Below, one piece after another: positions 11,501 to 19,649 of a DNA stretch of 64,000 nt (position 1 is the stretch's first letter; every line of letters starts with the position of its first letter). Position numbers and translations under genes: made by a program. The notes under the pieces were generated by a model that saw only the letters and a list, made by a program, of their open reading frames with translations, was not told the DNA's origin and searched no databases. The stretch comes from Vibrio sp. 10N.286.49.B3 (GTDB lineage Bacteria > Pseudomonadota > Gammaproteobacteria > Enterobacterales > Vibrionaceae). Location of the stretch: contig NZ_MCUV01000046.1 of NCBI RefSeq assembly GCF_002873395.1, positions 217,292 through 281,291 on the forward strand, given 5' to 3'.

Positions 11501-12537
11501 TTAATTAATGCAACCCCTGTCGTCGAGACTGAACAGCGGCGCAACCAACCACCATTGTTACCATTACGAGTCCGTTTCGATGCTAATAAAATAGGCACAG
11601 AATTAAAGCCCTCCGCAGTGAATTCACTCACTTGCGTACAGCCTTCTGTAATGGGTTCAATCAGTCGATCATCACTGTTTAAAGTATTTTGTGTACTGCC
11701 TTGCCCTAACCAAAATTTACGCCCATTAACAAAGCCCTCTCCAAGCCCTGCGACAAACGCGACAGACTCGGAAGCCATCGGTCTGTTATTAGGGGCATTC
11801 GGCGTGACTTCTGAGCGATCCAGGATTAAGTCAAAGCCATCTTCATCGGGTTGATACGCTATCGCCGTTAACCATAATGGCTGATTATTTACTTGATTAT
11901 TAATAGATTGAATTTGAACGAGAACACCAGGGTCAGATGTAAAATCACTCGAATTTTCATCATAATCACTAAAATCAACCGTAAGCCTCTGATTTGAGCC
12001 ACCTGATGAATTCGAATTGGAGTAAGTCAGATTAGAGCTAACTGTACCTGCCACAATTTTGGCACCATTATCAAATTCAATGACACCAGGCTCAATAACA
12101 AAGTAATCAATATCACTCATTGGTGCAGGCTGATATGTCACATCAATACCGGCTCTACATCGCCATTGATCAGCATTATTTAGACCAATTTCATCACATG
12201 CAGCATCATAAGAAGGAAGAAGTTGTTCTACACTGGCACTTTCTGTACCAACAGACATAATGCGCAAATCAGAAGGGTATTCCGTCTCTTTTGGGTTGGT
12301 ATCCCAATTCGATCGACTGGCATCGATAGTCGACATGACAAACACTAATGGAGCTTCAGTGTAGGTATTTTCAAAGGTTATGGTACAACTAACGGTACCG
12401 TTAGTTTCAGGGCAATCCTCCGCTGGAATGGTACCAAATTCAAATTGCGGCGTATCAGCATGCGCAATAGAAAAAACACAACAGCCCAATAGCAGCAGCC
12501 ATGACCAAAGCAGCGACAACATCCTTTTATACCCCAT
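8521..12537 (-). CDS. mshQ: MSHA pilus-associated protein MshQ
   Basis: 1338 residues, exported: a signal peptide (LLWSWLLLLGCCVFSIAHA) ends near residue 28. MshQ is the large last protein of the MSHA structural cluster, thought to act at the pilus tip or surface. Two similar blocks, about residues 28-150 and 250-370, both end in a YF-hydrophobic-E turn (YFVIEPG, YFLFEK) and look like an internal duplication. Residues about 440-600 form a repetitive beta-rich part like the polymer-forming segments of other MshQ proteins. The last about 700 residues match the DUF6701 type. The start ATGGGGTATAAAAGG is the ancestral overlap with the mshP end, from which it is now parted by the phosphatase block, so it needs its own promoter in 12538-12766. 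Confidence 0.88.
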   Translation of the reverse strand: MGYKRMLSLLWSWLLLLGCCVFSIAHADTPQFEFGTIPAEDCPETNGTVSCTITFENTYTEAPLVFVMSTIDASRSNWDTNPKETEYPSDLRIMSVGTESASVEQLLPSYDAACDEIGLNNADQWRCRAGIDVTYQPAPMSDIDYFVIEPGVIEFDNGAKIVAGTVSSNLTYSNSNSSGGSNQRLTVDFSDYDENSSDFTSDPGVLVQIQSINNQVNNQPLWLTAIAYQPDEDGFDLILDRSEVTPNAPNNRPMASESVAFVAGLGEGFVNGRKFWLGQGSTQNTLNSDDRLIEPITEGCTQVSEFTAEGFNSVPILLASKRTRNGNNGGWLRRCSVSTTGVALINEEDMHQDYERGHVVEPFSYFLFEKPPLDEVCELFPSPAQTWVGNDEQLLSMSNTTQIIGTQLINGQRVVGFNDDKIEIKNKANCDGQDCIGDAGLMVEKQELESFRTSDVVVDLSNADEAFELKNDDVLQQLRVGKNSTAIFYSGTYWVADIEVHNAGIIEIPDGETVTIHTKTLKMSQGTSFKEIGSGQLIVLVHGVSDDIQVDFNNTSEFTGLLYSEAKVKLSNSSIVRGAITAKSLEMANSSQLIATDNHCFQPADDYEITISPPTNLALMCGDDKPTFDITATNNNLPISTNIVIELYKTTSGDSDYLTTELGGNGSKSGEVYSTNDEGLLTVAVSVEESGISQVELNEDYTITATLNAAGIDPVSATFKYVPFKIAIDDQEVIAGKPYQVDAKVLACDESGNELTATNYQGSPTITHSVTQPSGGDNGRLDYAPTFSSGEAKEADLSINESGVFLVTLTDDDFDCTGYDDCPIEGDDADRVLTGSFEVKSRPWTFALCPLPDTGTDMSGTSSSGVDFSASGVPFDLAVLPIVWHEGSETAEIESQNSYCQAQWVTQNFYHDNAPATTLMMTHEVETPSANSGGINGTLTGNDDRLNTATANDSVYGEYYDYSGLVWDEVGSVRLRVGAENDYLGMTINPGFRGIGRFYPAFFSIDSVKWTSPSNQGDVTYMDQNFEGLEIIVNAYSGDVNNPSTATLVNNYYLFSAAYQAEFELKDDSINDGRIELDLSVGYWQSDGQSGSQWSVDFDSNDEVSWLRSISSDPPLKTEADGPFNTDDSGSSMTDLGLTISAPDSANFDNGQTSQVFPQASSNLLNVQYGQPPVRYGRMRLFDVGGSAGETLKIPLTVEFWNGNQFVTNSDDNASQFDTDNYCSEWIWSEDSDSSAFLTNSDDSTSISTVVSGQSDAVLAKQDPMLAQREQVRIYLRQGNSNHSNLDCLWDQGYGAQPWLIYNWQGNGDEDPSALVTFGIFRGNDKIIFRGEDGLTGQ

Positions 12538-12555
12538 TACTCTCTTCCTTCACCC
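12515..12555. repeat. Copy 1 of the 41-bp duplication around the phosphatase block
   Basis: This 41-bp stretch at the mshQ start matches 14353-14393 at the mshP end in direct orientation with two mismatches (39/41). It contains the mshQ start codon and the sequence just before it. The shared core is CCCCATTACTCTCTTCC. The two copies bracket the 1.8-kb segment that carries the alkaline phosphatase. Confidence 0.9.
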
Positions 12556-12766
12556 CACAAGTTATCTACAACACAAATATAACACAACACGATGCAGTAC
12601 AACATGAGGCAACCTTCTGTAAACAATATTACTTACATTGGTTTCACTCTTGTTTTCTATTTAAAGTTCATTGCACTGTAAAGACTCGAAACTTTAACTT
12701 ACCAGTAACTATTCTGTAATCTGGATCGGATTTAATGATTGCACTTACGAAAAGGAGTTACAAAAA

Positions 12767-14263
12767 ATGTTCCCAACTAAAAAATCATTTAATCTTAGTA
12801 TCATTGCATTATCTGTCGCTTTTTCACTTACGGGTTGTAATAGCAGTTCAGATAGCGACGACAAAACTGAACCAAAAGCAACGAATGTTATTTTGATGAT
12901 CACTGATGGTGCAAGTGACGGTGCATGGGATATTGCAACTTACTACTCTCATGGTGAAAAAGCTAATGATGTGTTCCCTTACGATCAATTAGATACACGT
13001 ATAGGAATGAGCACGTTTGCTTTAAACGCAGGCAGTGCTGCTGATAGCTGTGATAATGAAGTTGCTGAAGTCGGTTATGAAAAAGATAAAGCTTGGGATG
13101 ATACGCCCGTTGATTCTGACTCTAGTACGTATGACCGTGTGTTTGCTGGTTATCAATACCTTAATACAGACTACACTGACTCGGCAGCAGCGGGGACGGC
13201 ATTGGCAACGGGGACTAAAACTTACTTAGGTGGCATCGCTGTTGATTACTGTGGTCGCCCACTAGAGTCAATTACTGCGATTGCAAAAGCCAATGGTTTA
13301 GCAACCGGTATTGTTACTTCTGTACAATATAACCATGCAACACCAGCAGCCTTTTCTGCGACCAACGTTAGTCGTAATAATTACACTGATATCGGTCATG
13401 ATATGTTAACTAATGGTAAAGCAGATCTAATTATGGGTGCGGGTCATCCAAACTTTAGCAGTAAGAGTATTCCTCGTGATGCGAGTAACTTTAATTACGT
13501 TAAAGAGTCTGACTGGGTAGCACTGACTAATAATGCACTGAAGCCAATTGGTTCAGATTTAGCATGGAACTTGATTGATGAAAAAGCTGATTTTGAAAGG
13601 CTAGCAAATAATGAGTTCGGCGATGATATCATGGGCGCTCCGTTATTTGGTTTAGTGCAAAACAGCTCAACATTACAACAAAGCCGTAACTGTGAAGATG
13701 GTCAAGATGCTAATGTTGCATTCGACTGTACTTACTTAGATGCAACACCTTCACTAGAAACAATGACTCAAGGCGCACTTAACTACCTATCTCAAAACGA
13801 GAAAGGCTTCTTCATGATGGTAGAAGGCGGCGCGGTTGATTGGGCTGCACATGCGAGAGACTCTGCACGTATCATTGAAGAGCAAATTGATTTCAATGAC
13901 TCTGTTGCAGCGGTTGTTAACTGGGTAGAAGAGAACAGTAGCTGGGAAGAAACACTACTTATCGTAACAACGGACCACGGTAATGCATACGTTTTAGGTG
14001 GGACATCAGATCAAAATGCTTATGCACCAGTTGAAAACCCTGGTCAAGGTAAGATGCCAGAAGTGAAATACTTCAGTGGTAGCCACACGAACGAATTAGT
14101 ACGTTTCTACGCTAAAGGTAATGGCGTTGAAGGTCTTGCTGATTTAGTTCAGGGTACTGATGCTGGTTATGTTGAACATTACCAAAATGAAGGCTCAACG
14201 GGTGACTACATCGATAACACCAATACGTTTGACCTAATGAAGCAGGTTATTACTCAACCTTAA
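12767..14263 (+). CDS. Lipoprotein alkaline phosphatase (PhoA superfamily)
   Basis: 498 residues. The N-terminus is a lipoprotein signal with lipobox LTGC at about residue 24, followed by a Ser/Asp linker, so the enzyme is probably lipid-anchored in the envelope. The alkaline phosphatase fold shows the first metal site (VILMITDGASDGAWD), the nucleophile serine in TDSAAAGTALATGTKTYLGG, and the metal ligands in MMVEGGAVDWAAHARD and VTTDHGNA, plus a late histidine in SGSHTNE. It releases phosphate from monoesters using zinc and magnesium. It is read opposite to the pilus genes on both sides, has its own terminator, and lies between the two copies of a duplicated mshP/mshQ junction, so it was acquired. 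I saw no convincing Pho box upstream. Confidence 0.92.
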   Translation: MFPTKKSFNLSIIALSVAFSLTGCNSSSDSDDKTEPKATNVILMITDGASDGAWDIATYYSHGEKANDVFPYDQLDTRIGMSTFALNAGSAADSCDNEVAEVGYEKDKAWDDTPVDSDSSTYDRVFAGYQYLNTDYTDSAAAGTALATGTKTYLGGIAVDYCGRPLESITAIAKANGLATGIVTSVQYNHATPAAFSATNVSRNNYTDIGHDMLTNGKADLIMGAGHPNFSSKSIPRDASNFNYVKESDWVALTNNALKPIGSDLAWNLIDEKADFERLANNEFGDDIMGAPLFGLVQNSSTLQQSRNCEDGQDANVAFDCTYLDATPSLETMTQGALNYLSQNEKGFFMMVEGGAVDWAAHARDSARIIEEQIDFNDSVAAVVNWVEENSSWEETLLIVTTDHGNAYVLGGTSDQNAYAPVENPGQGKMPEVKYFSGSHTNELVRFYAKGNGVEGLADLVQGTDAGYVEHYQNEGSTGDYIDNTNTFDLMKQVITQP

Positions 14264-14307
14264 GCAATACCATATATCTTATGTTGAGATAGCTACGATA
14301 GAATATT

Positions 14308-14340
14308 ATCCCCGGTCTTATTAAAGATTGGGGATTTTTT
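14308..14340 (+). terminator. Rho-independent terminator of the phosphatase gene
   Basis: Stem ATCCCCGGTCTT (14308-14319) pairs with AAGATTGGGGAT (14324-14335), with two G-U pairs, loop of four bases, followed by a T-run. It lies 45 bp past the phosphatase stop and also ends close to the converging mshP stop. Confidence 0.9.
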
Positions 14341-14352
14341 GTTTCATCAAGA

Positions 14353-14393
14353 GACACCATCCTTTTATGCCCCATTACTCTCTTCCTTCACCC
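14353..14393. repeat. Copy 2 of the 41-bp duplication around the phosphatase block
   Basis: Direct repeat of 12515-12555 (39/41). It covers the last codons of mshP and a ghost of the mshQ start: on the minus strand ATGGGGCATAAAAGGATGG resembles the true mshQ start ATGGGGTATAAAAGGATG and stays similar for about 10 bases beyond. Confidence 0.9.
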
Positions 14394-14817
14394 AGAGTTC
14401 TTGATTACGGCGCACTTCACTTTTGCCGCTGCCACATATTGCTGTGGACTTAAGTTTATAAAATGTCTCTTCGTTTAAAGTGCCAAACTCATCACAAACT
14501 AGTGTGATCGTATGGCAAGGGATATCGGTTAACAGAGCTTGTGGGGCGCTTGAATTTGGAATGCTCACACAAGCACTACTCACGGCTGAAGAAGCACCAA
14601 GTGGGTACATTTGAGTTAACGCCCATTCATTACTTGAGTGCGCCAACAACCAAGCCTGAGTGCCTAGCTGCTCTTTAGTTAATGCATCATGATTCGACCA
14701 TTGAATGCGCCCCAAGAGCATGGCAAGAAAGCCCATTACCGTAATGACAAAAATCGCGACAATATACAAACTGCCACGTTGCTTTCGAGGTGAAGCTTTC
14801 CTTGCTTTATGGGACAT
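14365..14817 (-). CDS. mshP: MSHA minor pilin-like protein MshP
   Basis: 150 residues from the chosen ATG, which overlaps the mshO end by 11 bp (ATGTCCCATAA) and has AGGTG five bases upstream; an upstream ATG at 14874 would extend deep into mshO. After a basic stretch RKQRG comes a hydrophobic helix (SLYIVAIFVITVMGFLAMLL). Unlike the neighbouring pilins it lacks the FTLVE motif with Glu5, so it is a PilX-like accessory rather than a classical pilin. Its last codons lie in the 41-bp duplication and end ...SNGA; the ancestral mshQ start is embedded in them. Confidence 0.9.
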   Translation of the reverse strand: MSHKARKASPRKQRGSLYIVAIFVITVMGFLAMLLGRIQWSNHDALTKEQLGTQAWLLAHSSNEWALTQMYPLGASSAVSSACVSIPNSSAPQALLTDIPCHTITLVCDEFGTLNEETFYKLKSTAICGSGKSEVRRNQELWVKEESNGA

Positions 14818-15547
14818 TAAACACCTGCACGTCTTGTTGGTAATTACTGCTTTCATCTTGTTGAGTAAAGACAAAACTTAAACTGACCAGCCCAGCTTTA
14901 TGCAGCTCTGGTGGCGTATAAGTAAAATCGGCACTGGTAATGCTATCGGCAACCGTGATGAAGTCATTAGAAGAGTCAACTTGACGAGATAGCTCTTGCC
15001 CCGTTAGACAGTACTTCACTTTTTCATCAAAGATATAGTGACGATCGGCAATCGAACGACCCTTTAATGAGGTATTCTCTAAAGTATAAATAAGATCCTC
15101 AGCCTGCAAGTCACCGACAGGATGAATATAGTCACTATCTATCAAGTCTTCTTGTCGAGTAGGGTTAATCACTAAGGTTAAGTCGGCAGGTAAAATATTA
15201 TCGTCAGCAAGGCTATCAGAACCAATCAGAAACTGAATATCACTGCCTATCTCAGCATAAAAACCAGAATAGACGATGGGATAAAATGAGATGCATGGTT
15301 GACCCGCTAAAATTTCAACCTCTATACTATTAGGCACAGCATGACGCAGTTCACGGGTCATTTTTTCGATGGTGAATTGCGCTTGAGTTTGAATGCGTTG
15401 TCTATCCACAGAATCGATAAAACCACGCGTTCCTAATTCGACAAAGCCAGCAATACCAAGCACTAACACACCCCCAACAATAATGGTGAGGATCAGTTCG
15501 ACCAATGTAAAACCTTGCTGCTGAGATGTGCCTCTTGCCGCTCGCAT
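14807..15547 (-). CDS. mshO: MSHA minor pilin MshO
   Basis: 246 residues. A short basic leader ending in QQQG precedes the type IV prepilin cleavage motif G/FTLVELILTIIVGGVLVLG, with Glu5 present. The body is beta-rich with a cysteine pair (QPCISF, KYCLTG). Minor pilin MshO is expected to enter the tip complex that primes MSHA pilus assembly. The start overlaps the mshD stop (TAATG). Confidence 0.93.
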   Translation of the reverse strand: MRAARGTSQQQGFTLVELILTIIVGGVLVLGIAGFVELGTRGFIDSVDRQRIQTQAQFTIEKMTRELRHAVPNSIEVEILAGQPCISFYPIVYSGFYAEIGSDIQFLIGSDSLADDNILPADLTLVINPTRQEDLIDSDYIHPVGDLQAEDLIYTLENTSLKGRSIADRHYIFDEKVKYCLTGQELSRQVDSSNDFITVADSITSADFTYTPPELHKAGLVSLSFVFTQQDESSNYQQDVQVFNVP

Positions 15548-16089
15548 TAGTAGTTACCTCGATACGCAATCAACTCAAACTCAATATGACGACTGGCCTT
15601 CACCGTTAAGGTGATCTTTTTCATCATATCGTCACTTGCTACTAACTCTGATGTCGCCTCAACTAGTTCAATGTTGATCAGCACGTGCATGTTTTTATAT
15701 TGCTGATAACTATCTTCAAACAACATGCTTAATTCATTTTGCGGCTCTGCTGGATAGTCACTGCATTGAGTGATATCACTGCCATACCAGCAGCCTTGAT
15801 AGTCATCGATGCCATCAAAAGTTAAGCTGCCACTTGAGCTTGCACACACTAAACCATTTTCACCACAGCGCACCGCCCCACCATCAGCGCCACTGTTTGC
15901 GGCGAAGTTTTTCGAGAGAATTTGATCCATTAAGCTTTGCCCTAAAGCCACACTACGCGTTTGATAATGCGGATCAGCAGAGCGCTCGATTTGTGGGAAG
16001 AGTAAACTGGTTAAAGTGATCATAGCGATCGCCATAATGACCATCACTACGATACTTTCGATTAAGGTAAAGCCAAGTGTGCGCTTCAT
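15547..16089 (-). CDS. mshD: MSHA minor pilin MshD
   Basis: 180 residues from the ATG at 16089, which has a strong GGAGG and overlaps the mshC stop by ATGA; this gives the usual leader MKRTLG before FTLIESIVVMVIMAIAMITL. An upstream ATG at 16131 would give an over-long leader. Body with four cysteines (RCGENGLVC, GCWYGSDITQC) likely forming disulfides. Minor pilin in the MSHA tip complex. Confidence 0.93.
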   Translation of the reverse strand: MKRTLGFTLIESIVVMVIMAIAMITLTSLLFPQIERSADPHYQTRSVALGQSLMDQILSKNFAANSGADGGAVRCGENGLVCASSSGSLTFDGIDDYQGCWYGSDITQCSDYPAEPQNELSMLFEDSYQQYKNMHVLINIELVEATSELVASDDMMKKITLTVKASRHIEFELIAYRGNY

Positions 16090-16622
16090 TGGCAACCTCC
16101 TTTGCTCACGTAACCTTGCGAGTTGATGCACAGTGGTGCGTCTCCACCAGCGGTATGTAAAGTGATATCAACGCCACTGGACAAGGCTAATAAAGGATTG
16201 CCGAGTAAGTCAAAGGTAACCAGCCCTTGACCACTGTTAATTGAGGCGCTGATAGCAAGGTGATCACTGGCGCTGTCTTGATTCTGGTTTGTGCATGCGT
16301 AGACGCTACCTAAGCAGTTGGGTGACACTTCTAACTGGGTGCGCTGGCACATATTACTTAGCGGGTTACTTGGGGTGCTGAGATCAGGATCGCATTCGCT
16401 ATCAGCATAGTTGGTTTGCATACGGGTGAGTTGCACTTGACGAATGATAGAGATGGCCTGATCTTGCAATGGTCCAGCAGAAAAACTGGACACACCAATA
16501 TATCGGCTCGCCGCGTAGCTTGATATGATAGCAACAAGAATGATCACCACAATCAGCTCGACTAAAGTAAAGCCATGCTGTCTGTTTTGTGCGCTCGATG
16601 TTGGGGTGATCATGGGCTTCAT
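16086..16622 (-). CDS. mshC: MSHA minor pilin MshC
   Basis: 178 residues. The leader ends NRQHG, then FTLVELIVVIILVAIISSY with Glu5. The GspH/FimT-like body has several cysteines (CDPD, MCQRTQ, NCLG, YACTN, PLCINS, GGCQ). Its Gly-Cys-Gln C-terminus overlaps the mshD start. Upstream a hairpin terminator separates it from mshA, so it is probably expressed by read-through at a lower level than the major pilin. Confidence 0.92.
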   Translation of the reverse strand: MKPMITPTSSAQNRQHGFTLVELIVVIILVAIISSYAASRYIGVSSFSAGPLQDQAISIIRQVQLTRMQTNYADSECDPDLSTPSNPLSNMCQRTQLEVSPNCLGSVYACTNQNQDSASDHLAISASINSGQGLVTFDLLGNPLLALSSGVDITLHTAGGDAPLCINSQGYVSKGGCQ

Positions 16623-16746
16623 TGCGTACTTCCTGTTGCAAAATGGTCATGTCATTTGCAGGTTAACTGGATGTCTGCAGCATCGGTTCAACCGTGTTCG
16701 AACATGCGGTATTTTTACTTGAAGCTATCAGGTAGGGTTAACTTCA

Positions 16747-16782
16747 AGTAAAAAAGGCCAACTTAACGATAAGCTGGCCTTT
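16747..16782 (-). terminator. Terminator or attenuator after mshA
   Basis: On the minus strand AAAGGCCA and TGGCCTTT (16775-16782 and 16753-16760) form an 8-bp stem, extended after one mismatch by CTTA/TAAG with loop TCGT, and followed by a T-run. It lies about 25 bp past the mshA stop and before the minor pilins. That fits partial termination giving more major pilin than minor pilins. Confidence 0.85.
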
Positions 16783-16806
16783 CACGTTGACGAGGCAACT
16801 TAACGA

Positions 16807-17277
16807 TTAGTCACAGTCTTTTACTTCAATTGTTGGTTCTGCTGAAGCTGAATCTGCTTCTGTATAAGCTACATAACATTTATCAGTTACTGAACTATTT
16901 GAAAATGAATAGTATATAGCACTAGATGCTGGTGAATCTGGTGTTATTATTTTCCAATCCTCAGAAGCCAGTCCACTTACCGCATTACCAATACCAGCTG
17001 ATGTTGCCGCTGGGTAGCCAAATGCTAACTTGATACTATCAACTGCAGCGCTAGCATCTGATGAGTCGAGAGCTTCAACACCATTAATCGCTGCTTTGCC
17101 GTAAACGATACCAGCTGCGCCAGCCATTGCGCCCTTAAGACCTTGCAGTGATGAATTACGTGCATCATCTTGTAAGTTTAAAAAACGCGGTGCTGCTGTT
17201 ACGGCTAAAATGCCTAGAATAACAATAACCACGACCAATTCTATTAACGTAAAACCATTTTGTTTTTTCATATCCAT
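16807..17277 (-). CDS. mshA: MSHA major pilin MshA
   Basis: 156 residues. Leader of eight (MDMKKQNG), then FTLIELVVVIVILGILAV and AAPRFLNLQDDARNSSLQGL, the characteristic start of MshA. The C-terminal part holds a cysteine pair (DKCYVAY and VKDCD at the end) that makes the D-loop of the exposed head. MshA polymerises into the mannose-sensitive haemagglutinin pilus used for surface attachment and bound by phages in V. cholerae. It lies between mshB and the minor pilins, with its own downstream terminator. Confidence 0.95.
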   Translation of the reverse strand: MDMKKQNGFTLIELVVVIVILGILAVTAAPRFLNLQDDARNSSLQGLKGAMAGAAGIVYGKAAINGVEALDSSDASAAVDSIKLAFGYPAATSAGIGNAVSGLASEDWKIITPDSPASSAIYYSFSNSSVTDKCYVAYTEADSASAEPTIEVKDCD

Positions 17278-17320
17278 ATACTCTAGCTATTTAAAATTAA
17301 ACACATTTATAAAAAAGAAC

Positions 17321-17878
17321 TTAGTCTTTTAACACCACGTTTACGCTGCCATTTTTCACATCGTAATCGAAATAATGAGCTTTGCCTTCGTTTTGCGTAT
17401 AGCGACATACACTGTCAGTGTTGGGTACGAGTTCAGCAAAGTATTTAATGCCACTTTCCGATGACGTAGCAAGCGTCACTTTTGGTGGGTTCTGTAATAA
17501 GGTTTCCATCAAGCGAATACATCTATCAGCATCAACTGTCACAAGGTAGCTATCAGACTCACCCGTCTCGTCACCTTTAACAACAGCAGGGTAACCATCA
17601 CGGTAATCAGGTGTTGAACTTGTTGTAAGCCAGAACTCCTGCCCGTCATAGTCGACAAGGTTGTCACCATTCGCATCAACAGGGCGAGCTTCGGCTTCCC
17701 ATTGTGCACGAGCCGATAAAACAGCGGTTGCAAAACCACCCGCAACACCTTCAATACTGGCTTGCTTAGCTTGGTCAGTCACATTCAAAAAGCGTGGTAA
17801 AGCGGCAGCCGCTAATAAACCCAACACCACAATCACGATGACTAATTCAACAAGTGTGAAACCTTTTACTCTATTCAT
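17321..17878 (-). CDS. mshB: MSHA pilin-like protein MshB
   Basis: 185 residues. Six-residue leader (MNRVKG), then FTLVELVIVIVVLGLLAAAALPRFLNV with Glu5, nearly the same N-terminal half-helix as MshA. The body differs and has two cysteines (DRCIRLME, SVCRYTQ). MshB is the first gene of the MSHA structural cluster; in V. cholerae a promoter lies in front of it. Here 79 bp separate it from mshF. Confidence 0.93.
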   Translation of the reverse strand: MNRVKGFTLVELVIVIVVLGLLAAAALPRFLNVTDQAKQASIEGVAGGFATAVLSARAQWEAEARPVDANGDNLVDYDGQEFWLTTSSTPDYRDGYPAVVKGDETGESDSYLVTVDADRCIRLMETLLQNPPKVTLATSSESGIKYFAELVPNTDSVCRYTQNEGKAHYFDYDVKNGSVNVVLKD

Positions 17879-17957
17879 TTAATTATCCTTAACTATTAAG
17901 CGCTTGCATTATAACCTGATGTAAAATTAATTCATTATCTAACGTCAAATAAATCAC

Positions 17958-18425
17958 TCACGACAAAAAAACAACACTTACTCGTATACTATTGATTTTA
18001 TCAACAATAATCACAACTTCTTCATTGATCTTAAAATGACATCGATAGCTTTCCTCTCTATCTACCTCATCCTGCGTTACCTGCGCATCATCGAAGTTAT
18101 TTGTCGGTAGTGTCAGCAGGGTTAACAAAAGGTTACAATTGTTTTTACCACTCTTTAATGGCTTGATCCAGCCTTTACTATCAAAGTTAACTTGTTGTTC
18201 ATAAAAAAAAAGTGATGCTGGTTGACCATTCAATTGCCACGCTTCATGGTATTGGTTGGCTTGCCTTTGCATTGCGTTCGCCAACACCATACCTTGCACG
18301 CGTTGCGCCTCATCTTCGGTTGTGCGCCAAACGTGCAAAAAGAGAGCAATACACAGCAAGACAACGCTATAAGCGACTAACCTGCGCAGCCAAACTAGAT
18401 TCAACAACGCATAGAATCGATCCAT
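17958..18425 (-). CDS. mshF: MSHA biogenesis protein MshF
   Basis: 155 residues, one N-terminal membrane segment (VAYSVVLLCIALFLHVW, about residues 17-33) and a small periplasmic part with cysteines CNLLLT and YRCHF. MshF is a little-studied member of the assembly cluster. It starts next to the mshG stop and is the last gene of the assembly half before mshB. Confidence 0.88.
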   Translation of the reverse strand: MDRFYALLNLVWLRRLVAYSVVLLCIALFLHVWRTTEDEAQRVQGMVLANAMQRQANQYHEAWQLNGQPASLFFYEQQVNFDSKGWIKPLKSGKNNCNLLLTLLTLPTNNFDDAQVTQDEVDREESYRCHFKINEEVVIIVDKINSIRVSVVFLS

Positions 18426-18426
18426 G

Positions 18427-19641
18427 TTAACCCTTCATTGCGTCCATCATTCCCCACATAGGTAAGAAGATACCAAGTGCTAAAGTCAGTACCATACCCG
18501 CCACGATAACCAGTAGAATCGGCTCAATGCGTGCGGTTAAGGTTTTTAGATCATAATCGACTTCTCGATCATAAAAATCGGCTACCTCTAATAATAGTTC
18601 ATCGATGCGACCGGTCTCTTCACCCACGGAAATCATTTGGATCACCAACGGGGTAAAGATGCCACTATTCACCGCTGTTGATGACACGGTTGCCCCGGCC
18701 TCAATCGCCGCTTTCATTTCCAAAACTCGCAGCTCTAAATATCGATTACCCAACGCCTCACCCGAGAGAGACAGGGAGTGATTTAGCGGTACACCAGAAC
18801 GCAGCATCAAAGCAAAGGTACGAGAAAAGCGCGCCAATTGTGCTCGGTTAATCACGCTGCCAACCACGGGCATATACAGGCGAAATTTATCCCACCGTTC
18901 ACGCCCTTTTGCCGTACCTAGCCATGTTTTAAAGGCGAAGGCTAAACCGACAATCACGGCAATCATCACCATCCAGTAATTTACAAAAAAGTTCGACATG
19001 CCAATTAAAATGCGTGTCGGCAGTGGTAGTTCCACACTAAAGCGAGCGAACATACTGGCAAACTGTGGTATCACCTGAGTATTAAGAATAAACATGGCGA
19101 TTGTGATAAAACTCAACACAAACACGGGATAACGCATCGCTGTTTTAATCCGTTTACGCGTTTCTAGCTCTTGCTCGTAATACCCTGCCAATTGCCACAG
19201 AGCCTGCTCTAGCTGACCGGTGTTTTCACCCACATTAACCATAGAGACAAACAGTGGGCTAAAGACTTTGGGGTGCATACGCATTGAAGCTGCCAAAGCT
19301 CGACCATTGGTTAACTCTTGCGATACTTCTTCCAACGCTGTTGCTAACTGCTTGTTGTCACAGTTTTGTGTTAAGCCTTTTATCGATCGCAATAAAGGCA
19401 CGCCGGCTTTCGTTAAGCTGTATAACTGACGGCAAAACAGCACCAACACCTCAAGCGGAACCGCAGGGCTAAACAGAGAAGATAAATCCAGTGATGCCCC
19501 TTTTTTAGCCACACTCAGGGAGATCGGAATAATCGATTTATTCATCAAGCTTTCCACCGCAGCGTCTTCACTACTTGCTTCAAACTTACCTGATACTTTC
19601 CTGCCATCACTATGACGACCTTGATAACGATAAATAGGCAT
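18427..19641 (-). CDS. mshG: MSHA inner-membrane platform protein MshG (PilC/GspF family)
   Basis: 404 residues. Two repeated T2SSF domains (about 65-190 and 268-390) show the conserved LPTRILIGMSNF and ISVGEETGRIDELLLEVADFYDREV, with three main membrane segments. PilC-type proteins turn the ATPase motion into extraction of pilins from the membrane. It follows mshE by 8 bp. Confidence 0.96.
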   Translation of the reverse strand: MPIYRYQGRHSDGRKVSGKFEASSEDAAVESLMNKSIIPISLSVAKKGASLDLSSLFSPAVPLEVLVLFCRQLYSLTKAGVPLLRSIKGLTQNCDNKQLATALEEVSQELTNGRALAASMRMHPKVFSPLFVSMVNVGENTGQLEQALWQLAGYYEQELETRKRIKTAMRYPVFVLSFITIAMFILNTQVIPQFASMFARFSVELPLPTRILIGMSNFFVNYWMVMIAVIVGLAFAFKTWLGTAKGRERWDKFRLYMPVVGSVINRAQLARFSRTFALMLRSGVPLNHSLSLSGEALGNRYLELRVLEMKAAIEAGATVSSTAVNSGIFTPLVIQMISVGEETGRIDELLLEVADFYDREVDYDLKTLTARIEPILLVIVAGMVLTLALGIFLPMWGMMDAMKG

Positions 19642-19649
19642 AGCGTTCC

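Noticed and set aside
12501..12719. Short plus-strand frames upstream of the phosphatase gene
   Set aside because: They lie over the mshQ signal-peptide codons and the duplicated junction; composition does not resemble a protein.
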